From CAZXCK01 sp964639225 (GTDB taxonomy: Bacteria > Chloroflexota > Anaerolineae > Aggregatilineales > Phototrophicaceae): a DNA stretch of 28,955 bases. The translations under genes were made by a program, and so were the position numbers. The stretch lies in assembly GCA_964639225.1 (NCBI GenBank), contig CAZXCK010000042.1:1-28955 (forward strand), in the 5' to 3' direction. Positions 14,854 through 22,655 of this stretch are shown here, piece after piece (position 1 is the first letter of the stretch; every line of letters starts with the position of its first letter). Under the pieces are notes generated by a model. The model saw only the letters and a list, made by a program, of their open reading frames with translations, searched no databases and was not told where the DNA came from.

Positions 14854-17088
14854 TCATTCCCGTGGCGATTGCCGGAGAATATGAGCGGCGGCGATGTGGG
14901 CGAATGTCAGCCCGGCGCTAAGTGTTCCCCCACCCCCAGGATAACCACCAGCGATGGGACTGCCGGACGTGTTGCCAACTGCGTACAGCCCGGGGATTAC
15001 ATTCCCCCACACATTGAGTACCTGAGCTGATGAATTGATCTGCAGACCGCCAGATGTCCCTAGTGCTCCGGGCCAAATGGGCGTTCCGTAATACGGCGGC
15101 TCGGCTATGGGCGCCAGGCAGATGTTCTTCAGGTCGGTGCGCTGCGGATCACCGGCGGTGATGGTGTCAAAGTCCGATTCACCGCGTTTGAATTCGGGAT
15201 CGACGCCCCTGGCCGCGTGGTGGTTGAACCTCTTGATGGTCGCCACGAATGTACTCGTGTGGATCCCCAGCAGATCGGACAGCTCGGTGAGTGTATTCGC
15301 TTTGATGACCCACTCCGGCAAGCGGGCATCAGGCGCAAACGAGGCCAGTGTGTAACGGCTGCGGTGCGATGAATCGACGATGACGAATGAGGGGATATTG
15401 ATGTACTCATACGTGCCGGTGTCAAACGTATAAAAGGCACGGGTAACGGCATCATAGGGGCCGGCTTCGTTCATAATGCGCACGCCCTTACGGTTGACCA
15501 CCGCAGCACCGGGACGCCCCAGCTCAATTGCCAGTGCGTTGATACCCTCGCCGGAAGCCGGATCGTAGAAAACCGGCCAGCCCCAGCGCTCGTTCATGTG
15601 GCGCAGGCTGGCTCCCAGCGCCATGCCCATCAGATGACCATCGCCGGTGTTGGTCTTGACTGCGCTGGTGTAATACAGCGGACCGCGCAGGAAATTGTTT
15701 ACCATCGCGCGGTTGTGGTCGAAGCCACCTGTCGCCAGGACAACGCCACGCCGCGCACGGATGTTACGCTCCTGTTGGCCGTTAACACTGGCGATAACAC
15801 CAATTACCGCGCCATCGTCATCCACTACCAGTCGCTTGACCGGCGCGTTGAAGCAGAAGCGCACGCCGCGCGCTACAGCAGCCTCGTACATGATGCGAAC
15901 CAGCGCCCCGCCCTGGGTCTCGCCCGGTCGATGCCCAACCGGAACCAGCGAGCGCCCACGCGATTTGCCACCCGGAAAGTGCGGGTAATAGTCGTTGAAT
16001 GTGGGCAGGAAATCCCATTCGACCCCCATCTTGCGCAGAAAGGTGATGGCTCCGTTACAATGCTCGACAAAGGTCCGCGCGAGTTCGGGATCCGCCTGGC
16101 CCATTGTGGCGTAATGGAGATACTCCAGCGCCTCTTCACTGGAATCTGATATGCCCGATTCCTGCATGAGGAAGTTATTGGGTACCCACAGACCACCGCC
16201 AGAGATGCCCATCGTGCCGCCGAGCTGGGCGGATTTCTCCAGCAGTATCACGTCCAGGCCGGCATCGGCGGTCTGCAACGCGGCCATCAGACCGGTACCG
16301 CTGCCAGCGACAATGACGTCGTGAGTTTCATCCCATTCGACATTCTGGGCAGGGTGCGCGCGCGCGTCGTATACATGGCCGATAGCGCTCTGTTCCATTT
16401 CGCCCTCGACCATGTCCAGCAGGAAATCGCCGCGTTCCAGCAGACCTTTGCGCAGCGCGTACTGGAACAGGTCAGCGCGGTGGCTGAGGTCGAGTTTGGT
16501 CATCAGCCGCTGGCGATAGGTGTCCACTGTTTTCGGGCTGATATACAACTTTTCGCCGATCTCCCGACTGGAGTAACCCTGCACCGTCAGCAGCAGGACC
16601 TTGTATTCTCGCTCGCTGAGTGTGTCGAGCTTATCCTCGCCAGCTTCCCCGCCCTTCGCTCCCTGACGATGGTGGTCGAGCAGAATCTGCATGGCTTTGG
16701 CATAGAAATAGGATTCGCCAGCATACACCTGGCGAATCGCCTTAATCAATTCCTGGTCGGCGGCGCTCTTAAGCACATAACCGGAACCGCCCAGCTCCAC
16801 CGTGCGCAGGATATACTGCTCTTCGGCGTACATGGTAAGCACGAGGGTTCTGGTATTTGGATAGTGCTTCGATATATATTCAATGGCATCCAGGCCAGAG
16901 AGACCCGGCATCGTCAGGTCCATCACCGCCACGTCAGGCTGGAGTGCCTCGATCTTCTCCAGCGCCTCATTACCGTTACCGGCTTCTCCTACGACCTCGA
17001 TATCCGACTCGATATTCAGGAGCGCGCGCAGTCCAGCCCTCAGGACGGCATGGTCATCAACGAGCAGTACACGAATTTTGCCAGTCAA
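14854..17088 (-). CDS. NarL-type response regulator fused to KstD-like FAD flavoprotein
   Basis: A single 744-residue frame. Residues 1-125 are a receiver with acidic pair Asp11/Asp12, phosphoacceptor Asp57 (VAVMDLTMPG) and Lys107. Residues 155-217 are a LuxR/NarL helix-turn-helix (LSEREYKVLLLTVQGYSSRE). After a linker of about 35 residues, 255-740 form a complete FAD_binding_2 enzyme: GSGTG (262-266), GGTMGISGGGLWVPNN (290-305), ATGGFDHN and the C-terminal IPGLYAVGNTSGSP. The WxPNN and C-terminal GLYAxGN motifs resemble 3-ketosteroid dehydrogenases; the HHTMGG segment of fumarate reductases is missing. No signal peptide exists, so the flavin domain is cytoplasmic. TTG 17088 has AGGAAA 6 bases upstream. 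The kinase gene ends 42 bases before it. An exported homologue is at 21002-22627. Confidence 0.9.
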   Translation of the reverse strand: MTGKIRVLLVDDHAVLRAGLRALLNIESDIEVVGEAGNGNEALEKIEALQPDVAVMDLTMPGLSGLDAIEYISKHYPNTRTLVLTMYAEEQYILRTVELGGSGYVLKSAADQELIKAIRQVYAGESYFYAKAMQILLDHHRQGAKGGEAGEDKLDTLSEREYKVLLLTVQGYSSREIGEKLYISPKTVDTYRQRLMTKLDLSHRADLFQYALRKGLLERGDFLLDMVEGEMEQSAIGHVYDARAHPAQNVEWDETHDVIVAGSGTGLMAALQTADAGLDVILLEKSAQLGGTMGISGGGLWVPNNFLMQESGISDSSEEALEYLHYATMGQADPELARTFVEHCNGAITFLRKMGVEWDFLPTFNDYYPHFPGGKSRGRSLVPVGHRPGETQGGALVRIMYEAAVARGVRFCFNAPVKRLVVDDDGAVIGVIASVNGQQERNIRARRGVVLATGGFDHNRAMVNNFLRGPLYYTSAVKTNTGDGHLMGMALGASLRHMNERWGWPVFYDPASGEGINALAIELGRPGAAVVNRKGVRIMNEAGPYDAVTRAFYTFDTGTYEYINIPSFVIVDSSHRSRYTLASFAPDARLPEWVIKANTLTELSDLLGIHTSTFVATIKRFNHHAARGVDPEFKRGESDFDTITAGDPQRTDLKNICLAPIAEPPYYGTPIWPGALGTSGGLQINSSAQVLNVWGNVIPGLYAVGNTSGSPIAGGYPGGGGTLSAGLTFAHIAAAHILRQSPRE

Positions 17089-17130
17089 GATATATTTCCT
17101 ATGAATATCACAATTGAGTACCTCGCATGG

Positions 17131-18231
17131 CTACAATGGCGACACCACGACTTCAACTTCCAGGTTGGTGCCCTTACCCGGGGTCGAATGCAGACAAAAC
17201 CTGCCACCGATGATATCGACACGTTCCTGAATCCCAAGCAGTCCCAGGCTGCGATCCTGGCTATTGAGCGTCGATTCGATGTCAAAACCGCAGCCGTTAT
17301 CCTCAATACCCAGCCGGATGATATTGTCATCCAGTTCCAGCCAAACCGAGGCTTTAGTCGCATTGGCGTGGCGAGCGACATTGGTCAGCGCTTCCTGCGC
17401 GACCCGATACAGCGCCAGTTCGGTGTGAAGGGGCAGCCGCAAACCATCTGGGATTCTGGCGCGAAAATGGGCATCGATATTCGTCTTACGTGTGTAAGTC
17501 TGAATATACCAGTCCAGGGTAGGCACCAATCCCAGGTTATCAAGCGTAGACGGGCGCAGATCGCGGGCCAGCCGCCGCACCTCTTCCAGTAGCTGCACCA
17601 CGACCTCGCGCAGTTCGCGGGCATGGTTGGCCACAGACTCGATATCGGGCAGGTGTTCGAGCACTTTGAGCTGAACCAGCAGCGCCGTGAGCGCCTGGCC
17701 GGTTTCGTCGTGCAGCTCGCGGCTGATACGTTCGCGCTCCTGCTCCTGGGCGGTTACTGACTTGGCAAGCAGGCGGGTTCGCATCGCGTCCCGCCGTCTG
17801 AGTTCATCCTGCGAGCGTGCCAGGGCATCAATCATACTGTTGAAGGCCCGCCCCAGGGTACCGACTTCGTCATTCGCCCACACCAGCGCCCGCTGTGTGA
17901 GATCACCACGCTCGACCAGGCGGGCTGCGCGCGCGATCTGCAGAATAGGTTGCGTAAGCACATTCGTCATCAGGTAGGCGATAACCAGACCCACCATCGA
18001 AGCCACGAAGATCACAGCCGACAGCTCTATGATGACATTGAAGGTGGACACACTGGCAGTTTGTGGGCTGCTGAGATGTGCGTTGATGCGGATCACAACC
18101 CAGCCAACAGCCGCCAGGCAAGGGGACGCCATGGCGGCGATGCTGATACCGATAATCTTCATCCGCAGTGGCACGCGCCCCGCATGCGCCCAGAAGATGT
18201 TCCACTTGGTGGCGGTTCGCGCATCGTTCAT
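17131..18231 (-). CDS. NarX-like membrane sensor histidine kinase
   Basis: A 366-residue HisKA_3 kinase. Two transmembrane helices (about 24-48 and 64-90) enclose only a very short external loop. They are followed by a HAMP domain (90-145) and the dimerisation/phosphotransfer helix with His174 in SRELHDETGQ. The ATPase domain has Asn284 in EALTNVARHAN, DNGCGF (311-316) and GLLGIQERV. With so small an external domain, the signal is probably sensed in or near the membrane, for example quinone redox state or a cytochrome partner; this is inference. AAGGAAGT precedes the ATG. It is the evident partner of the downstream receiver-flavoprotein fusion. Confidence 0.92.
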   Translation of the reverse strand: MNDARTATKWNIFWAHAGRVPLRMKIIGISIAAMASPCLAAVGWVVIRINAHLSSPQTASVSTFNVIIELSAVIFVASMVGLVIAYLMTNVLTQPILQIARAARLVERGDLTQRALVWANDEVGTLGRAFNSMIDALARSQDELRRRDAMRTRLLAKSVTAQEQERERISRELHDETGQALTALLVQLKVLEHLPDIESVANHARELREVVVQLLEEVRRLARDLRPSTLDNLGLVPTLDWYIQTYTRKTNIDAHFRARIPDGLRLPLHTELALYRVAQEALTNVARHANATKASVWLELDDNIIRLGIEDNGCGFDIESTLNSQDRSLGLLGIQERVDIIGGRFCLHSTPGKGTNLEVEVVVSPL

Positions 18232-18260
18232 ACTGTGACTTCCTTATATCTGACGCAAGA

Positions 18261-18281
18261 GTGGCCAGCTACGCTGACCAC
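18261..18281 (-). promoter_or_regulatory. Inverted repeat in the kinase 5' untranslated region
   Basis: Arms GTGGCCAGC and GCTGACCAC, with one mismatch, flank TAC. The element lies between the predicted transcript start and the kinase ATG at 18231. It could be an operator for the NarL-type partner or an RNA hairpin. Confidence 0.45.
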
Positions 18282-18307
18282 ATATGGTAACAACAAAACC
18301 CTCTTCG

Positions 18308-18316
18308 AGTATAGCA
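18308..18316 (-). promoter_or_regulatory. Extended -10 promoter of the kinase/regulator-flavoprotein unit
   Basis: On the minus strand the sequence TGCTATACT is an extended -10 (TGn plus TATACT) with a weak AT-rich -35 region 17 bases upstream. The start would be near 18301, giving an untranslated leader of about 70 bases. It suggests that the kinase and fusion can be made independently of the cytochrome genes upstream. Confidence 0.55.
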
Positions 18317-18386
18317 AGCTATCGTCAGATTAATTACTTCCGAATGTCACGGATTATGTAGTCGCATTGTACTCGTTTGCCCAGGC

Positions 18387-19562
18387 TTACTCGTCGGCAT
18401 CTTCGGATTCGGTCTGCCCTTGCGGCGCGCCATCCTCAATCCAGGAGATGACACCCGCCAGTTCCTGCTCGGTGAACAGGACCGGGTGATCGCCCTGCCG
18501 CTGGCGGATAACGACGTTGCTGCCATCGACGTCTGCGGGCAGGATGGCCGGCAGTGTGGACCCGCTCAAGAGCGCGGTGTCGTAGCTGGTCAGGTCAAGC
18601 CGTGCCAGGGGGTTTCTGCCGCCATGACAAATACCGCACTTGGCTTCAAAGAGTGTACCCACATTCTCTTCCCAGGAGACAAACTCGGTCACCACTGGCG
18701 CAGGTGTAGGCGCGGGTGGTAACTCGCGCGGTGAGAACGAAGCTACCTGACGATCTGGCGGCGTGACGGTTTCGATGGCGGTGTCCTCAAAGGTCACGAA
18801 GAGGTAAATGCCGGCCAGCATGACGACGGCGAACACACTATAAGCCGGCCAGAAAATGCGGTTACGCTCCTGGAAGGTCGCAGCAGCCGGGTCTTCTTCC
18901 GGTTCGGCGTTGAGGCGTTCCAGTTCCAGTGCGTGTTCCTCTTCCATCTCCTCTTCGCTGAGATAGCCGGTGAACATGCTTCTGTTGAAACTGCGTACAT
19001 GAACGTGATAAAAATGCCATACAATGATAGCCAGTACAGCCAACAGGGCTTCGTTGCCGTGCGCGGCTTTGGCCGCCGGGATAAGTTCGCCCGGCAGCAG
19101 GTTTGTCGTGGCGATGGGATTCCACAGCATGAAGCCGGTCACCACCATCAGCAGCGTGCCCCATACCAGCGAAAAGTATTCGACCTTTTCCTCAAAGGTA
19201 TAGCGCCCCTGCTTCGGTCGTTCCTGGCTGAGTCCGATGTTGTATTTGAGCAACTGCCAGCCCGCACGCAGATCGGTGACGCGCAGCATCATCTCGGCGC
19301 GAGAACGTTTCACCCACAGTTGATAGGTGATGGTACCGACGTGGTAGACAATCTCCAGCATCAGCAGTGTCGCCGCGATGCGGTGAATGACACGGACAGC
19401 CTCGATGCCACCCATCAGCCCCACGAGCCAGATCGAAATATCGGACTGCGCGTACATCTGCACCAGCCCGGTAAGGGCCAGCACCGTGAAACTGAGGACC
19501 AGTATCCAGTGTTCGAGACGATAAGCGAGCGGGAAACGCAGGTATTTGCGGTGGGTTTCCAT
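18387..19562 (-). CDS. Cytochrome b561-type membrane protein with C-terminal haem c domain
   Basis: A 391-residue protein. The N-terminal half is a four-helix di-haem b561 domain as in hydrogenase or formate dehydrogenase gamma subunits, with candidate haem ligands His18, His60, His74 and His183/186. A charged Glu-rich cytoplasmic linker (about 200-232) and a fifth helix (237-257) lead to an external Pro-rich spacer. A single haem c domain then follows with CGICH (309-313) and the typical WIEDGAP end. The protein thus links the quinone pool to external haem in one chain. The ATG at 19562 has AAGGA 9 bases upstream and lies 2 bases after the stop of the nine-haem gene. Confidence 0.88.
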   Translation of the reverse strand: METHRKYLRFPLAYRLEHWILVLSFTVLALTGLVQMYAQSDISIWLVGLMGGIEAVRVIHRIAATLLMLEIVYHVGTITYQLWVKRSRAEMMLRVTDLRAGWQLLKYNIGLSQERPKQGRYTFEEKVEYFSLVWGTLLMVVTGFMLWNPIATTNLLPGELIPAAKAAHGNEALLAVLAIIVWHFYHVHVRSFNRSMFTGYLSEEEMEEEHALELERLNAEPEEDPAAATFQERNRIFWPAYSVFAVVMLAGIYLFVTFEDTAIETVTPPDRQVASFSPRELPPAPTPAPVVTEFVSWEENVGTLFEAKCGICHGGRNPLARLDLTSYDTALLSGSTLPAILPADVDGSNVVIRQRQGDHPVLFTEQELAGVISWIEDGAPQGQTESEDADE

Positions 19563-19564
19563 CC

Positions 19565-20785
19565 TCAACGATCCTTTCGACGACCGAAGGCGCGGCGGCG
19601 AACATCAAAGATCACAAACACCGCCATACCGCCAACAACAACTGGGATGAGAAAACCGTAGGCGAGATTGACCGTCGCAACCAGCGGCGCGTTCTCGAAT
19701 GTGGGCTTATAATGGCTCATCCAGGCTGCCGGGAAGTTCGCCGTAGCGTTGGGGTGGCAATCCTGGCACACGGTCAGCAGGTTTTCTTTCATAACCGGGC
19801 TGTCCGGCTCATCGACGGCCATGATGTTATGCACACCATGACAATCCGCGCAGACCGGCGAATTGAAGCGCTGATCGGGTGCGGTCCTCTGGAACAGCGT
19901 AACGGTTGTCCCGTGGAAGTCGGCCACATAAGTCTCGAACACATCGGTGCTGATGTTGTTGCGGGCCATCATATCCTCGTCGGCATGGCAGGTCGCGCAC
20001 GTCTGCGGCGAGAACAGGCGGAATGCGCTGGTCGATGGGCCTTCCATCTCGTGCACGCCATGACAATCCACACAGGTCGGCGAGTCCAGGTTATTATCCA
20101 CCAGCAGCGACTGGCCGTGAACGCTGTGGGCATACTCATCATAGATGTTTGCGTGGCACTGCTGGCACATCTCAGTGATGTAGCTACGCGCCTCTGGCAG
20201 CGAGCTGCCGGTGCGTTGGTCGACGAGGCGCTGCACACTGTGTGCCGTATGACAATCCGAACATACCGCAGCTTCCATGTTGCCCTGCCCCAGCGCGGCA
20301 AGGTGAACGTTGTCCATCGTCTCGTCGTATTTGTCGGTATGGCAGGCCACACAACTGGTCGAGTATTCTATGGTGAGTTCGCGCCGAGTCTCGACGGTCA
20401 GTTCCGGGTGCGGATAGCCGTCATAACCCTCATGGCAGCGAATACAGCGGTAACCGTCGCGGCCATGCTCACCGTGCACGGAACTCAGATAGTCGTCCGG
20501 GTCTACCGTAACTGACAGTTCCTCGCCCGAAGGCAGGGTCATCTGCAGAAACGGACTCTGGTGGCAGCTCAGGCAAAACGCACTGTCCGGGGGTCCGCTG
20601 CCCTGAAACTGCACACTGGTCCCTGAGTCGTCCTGGGGTATGGGTGTGGGCGGCAGAACCTGAGCCGTGTCGCTGGCCACAGCGACTGGCAGCATGGCCA
20701 TGCTCGCCAACACCAATGCAATCCCCATTACGCCCAGGAACAGCATGCACCACGGATAAGTTCTGGAAGATTTGCTCGTCATCAT
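19565..20785 (-). CDS. Nine-haem membrane-anchored cytochrome c
   Basis: A 406-residue protein with a signal/anchor segment (about 13-38), nine CxxCH motifs (Cys71, 114, 145, 175, 207, 238, 263, 312, 340) and a C-terminal transmembrane helix (about 370-393) ending in a basic cytoplasmic tail. Extra His residues in GVH and SVH motifs can serve as second axial ligands, as in NrfA/Hao-like and other multihaem electron carriers. No lysine-ligated CxxCK site typical of nitrite reductase is present, so it is more likely an electron conduit than NrfA. ATGs at 20785 and 20782 are preceded by GGAACAGG; the longer frame from a TTG at 20803 is less likely. It is tightly coupled to the b561-c gene. Confidence 0.9.
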   Translation of the reverse strand: MMTSKSSRTYPWCMLFLGVMGIALVLASMAMLPVAVASDTAQVLPPTPIPQDDSGTSVQFQGSGPPDSAFCLSCHQSPFLQMTLPSGEELSVTVDPDDYLSSVHGEHGRDGYRCIRCHEGYDGYPHPELTVETRRELTIEYSTSCVACHTDKYDETMDNVHLAALGQGNMEAAVCSDCHTAHSVQRLVDQRTGSSLPEARSYITEMCQQCHANIYDEYAHSVHGQSLLVDNNLDSPTCVDCHGVHEMEGPSTSAFRLFSPQTCATCHADEDMMARNNISTDVFETYVADFHGTTVTLFQRTAPDQRFNSPVCADCHGVHNIMAVDEPDSPVMKENLLTVCQDCHPNATANFPAAWMSHYKPTFENAPLVATVNLAYGFLIPVVVGGMAVFVIFDVRRRAFGRRKDR

Positions 20786-20900
20786 AACCTGTTCCAAGAA
20801 CAATGCAGCGAGTCTGGTCAGTGAGTAACACGGTTGGGGCGATCTGCTTCGGTTGAGCCATCACCCTGGTGGCGGGTTTGCCAGATACCACACTTTACAG

Positions 20901-20931
20901 CAGGGGCGGCGTACTGCTACGCCGCCCCCTG
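20901..20931. terminator. Strong GC-rich hairpin between flavoprotein and nine-haem genes
   Basis: GGGGCGGCGTA (20903-20913) and TACGCCGCCCC (20918-20928) form a perfect 11-bp stem with a CTGC loop, extended by CAG/CTG with one bulged base. It lies 70 bases after the flavoprotein stop. No T-run follows on the minus strand, so it may be an attenuator or mRNA-stabilising 3' end rather than a full terminator. The rest of the 216-base gap shows no gene. Confidence 0.6.
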
Positions 20932-21001
20932 CCTGACTTATCAGCGAGGCATTGGCGCCCTCTGTTGCCGGACTACCATCGCTCTGCGGCGATAGCAGCG
21001 T

Positions 21002-22627
21002 TTACTGGCCAGCCATGTGCCGCGCAGCCAGATAACCGAACGTGACACCCGCGCCGACGGTCGCGCCGCCGCCCGGATAACCAGCGCCCATCACGCTGCC
21101 CGATGCGTTACCCACCGCATACAGGCCGGGGATCGTCTCGCCCCACACGTTGAGGACCTGAGCATTCTCGTTGATCTGCAGGCCACCACAGGTGCCCAGC
21201 GATCCCGGATAGATCTTGGCTGCATAGAACGGTGGCGTGGCCAGCGGAGCCAGACACGGATTGGCCAGGTCGTCACGGCTGGAGTCGCCACCGGTGCGGA
21301 CGTCAAAGGAGAACTCGCCACGTTTGAAGTCGGGGTCAACACCCTCGGCGGCATTCTCATTGAAGCGCTCGAATGTCGCGGCCAGTGTCACCGGGTCGAT
21401 TTCCAACTGCTCGGCCAGTTCTTCGACGGTATCGCCGCGCGCCACCCAGTCCGGCATATCCATGCCGGGCGGCATGTAAGCGAAGGTATAACGGCTGCGA
21501 TGCTCCGAGTCGACGATGGCGTAACCGGGGATATTGATGTAATCCAGCGTAGCCGAGTCGAACATGTAGAACGCACGAGTGACCAGGTCATACGACGCCG
21601 CTTCGTTGAAGAAGCGCTCGCCCTTACGGTTGACAACTATCGAACCAGGCTTGCCCAGCTCAATCGCCAGCGCCGGGATCGATACACCGAATTCTTCGTT
21701 GTAGTAGACGGGCCAGCCCCAGTTTTCGTTCATGTTACGCAGGTTGGCGCCCAGGGCCATACCCATCATGTGACCGTCGCCGGTGCTGGTGCGCACGGCG
21801 CTCGGATAGTAGATGGGGCCACGAATGAAGTGCTTGACCATCGTCTCGTTGTGGTCGAAACCACCGGTGGCGACGACCACACCGCGAAGGGCGCGGACGT
21901 TGACATCGCCGCCCTCGGTCTCGGCGACAACACCGACAACCGTGCCGGTATCGTCGGTGACCAGACGCCGGGCCGCCGTTTCGGTCAGGTACTGCACGCC
22001 GCGCTCTTCGGCTGCGGCCCGCATCATACGGACCAGCGCGCCGCCACCGCTAGCGCCTTCGATAGTCGAAATCGGGCTGATGCCACGACCGCGAGGTTTA
22101 CCGCCGGGGAATTCAGCGTAGTAATCGTTGAACTGCTCCATCACGTACCATTCGATGCCCGCTTCGCGCAGTGTCTCGACGGCGGCGTTGCAGTTATCAA
22201 GGAACGGCCCGAACAGGTCGGGGTCGCCCTGGCCGAAGGTCGCGTACTGAAGGTATTCCAGCGCTTCTTCGCGGGAGTCCTCGATGCCCTCTTCGGCCAT
22301 CAGGTAGTTGTTCGGAATCCACATGCCGCCGCCGGAGATACCGGTCGTGCCGCCGGTCTGCGAACCTTTTTCCAGTACGATAGTGGTGAGACCTTCGTTG
22401 GCGGCCTGAATGCCGACCATCTGGCCGGTACCGCTGCCGATCACGACGATGTCAGCTTCGTAATTCCACTCGCTGATGTCGTTGATGGAGACAGCCTGCG
22501 AGACGGCCTTATTCGAGGCAGCGCCAACAGGCAGAGCGCCAGCGGTGACCGTTATCGCACCAGCCAGCGCCGACCCACGCAGAAATGTACGTCTGGAAAT
22601 CCCTTTGTTGCTATCTTCTTTAGTCAT
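21002..22627 (-). CDS. Tat-exported KstD-like FAD-dependent oxidoreductase
   Basis: A 541-residue flavoprotein. The N terminus is a twin-arginine signal (SRRTFLRG, then a hydrophobic stretch ending near GALPVGAAS). The FAD motif is VVIGSGTGQM (61-70), followed by GGTTGISGGGMWIPNN (92-107), ATGGFDHN, and a C-terminal PPFYAAKIYPGSLGTCGG and IPGLYAVGNASGS. These match the 3-ketosteroid dehydrogenase branch of FAD_binding_2, including the FYA tyrosine. The fumarate reductase HHTMGG segment is absent. Members either desaturate ketosteroid-like rings or reduce activated C=C bonds. AGGAG lies 8 bases before the ATG. Its gene neighbours supply external haem carriers, so it probably exchanges electrons with the quinone pool. 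It is closely related to residues 255-740 of the fusion at 14854-17088. Confidence 0.9.
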   Translation of the reverse strand: MTKEDSNKGISRRTFLRGSALAGAITVTAGALPVGAASNKAVSQAVSINDISEWNYEADIVVIGSGTGQMVGIQAANEGLTTIVLEKGSQTGGTTGISGGGMWIPNNYLMAEEGIEDSREEALEYLQYATFGQGDPDLFGPFLDNCNAAVETLREAGIEWYVMEQFNDYYAEFPGGKPRGRGISPISTIEGASGGGALVRMMRAAAEERGVQYLTETAARRLVTDDTGTVVGVVAETEGGDVNVRALRGVVVATGGFDHNETMVKHFIRGPIYYPSAVRTSTGDGHMMGMALGANLRNMNENWGWPVYYNEEFGVSIPALAIELGKPGSIVVNRKGERFFNEAASYDLVTRAFYMFDSATLDYINIPGYAIVDSEHRSRYTFAYMPPGMDMPDWVARGDTVEELAEQLEIDPVTLAATFERFNENAAEGVDPDFKRGEFSFDVRTGGDSSRDDLANPCLAPLATPPFYAAKIYPGSLGTCGGLQINENAQVLNVWGETIPGLYAVGNASGSVMGAGYPGGGATVGAGVTFGYLAARHMAGQ

Positions 22628-22655
22628 TGGTGCAACTCCTTATATGCTCAAAAAG

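Noticed and set aside
16321..17592. 423-residue plus-strand open frame
   Set aside because: It lies antisense across the fusion and kinase genes, crosses their boundary, and has no domain signature.
19565..20785. Identification of the nine-haem protein as nitrite reductase NrfA or hydroxylamine oxidoreductase
   Set aside because: No CxxCK catalytic haem site is present, and the protein has a C-terminal membrane anchor; an electron carrier fits better.
20864..20873. CACCCTGGTG as a second copy of the 13501 palindrome
   Set aside because: Only 4-base arms; too short and too diverged from ATTCACCC to be claimed as the same site.
21002..22627. Annotation as fumarate reductase flavoprotein subunit
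   Set aside because: The WIPNN block and FYA segment fit KstD-like enzymes and the fumarate reductase HHTMGG segment is absent.
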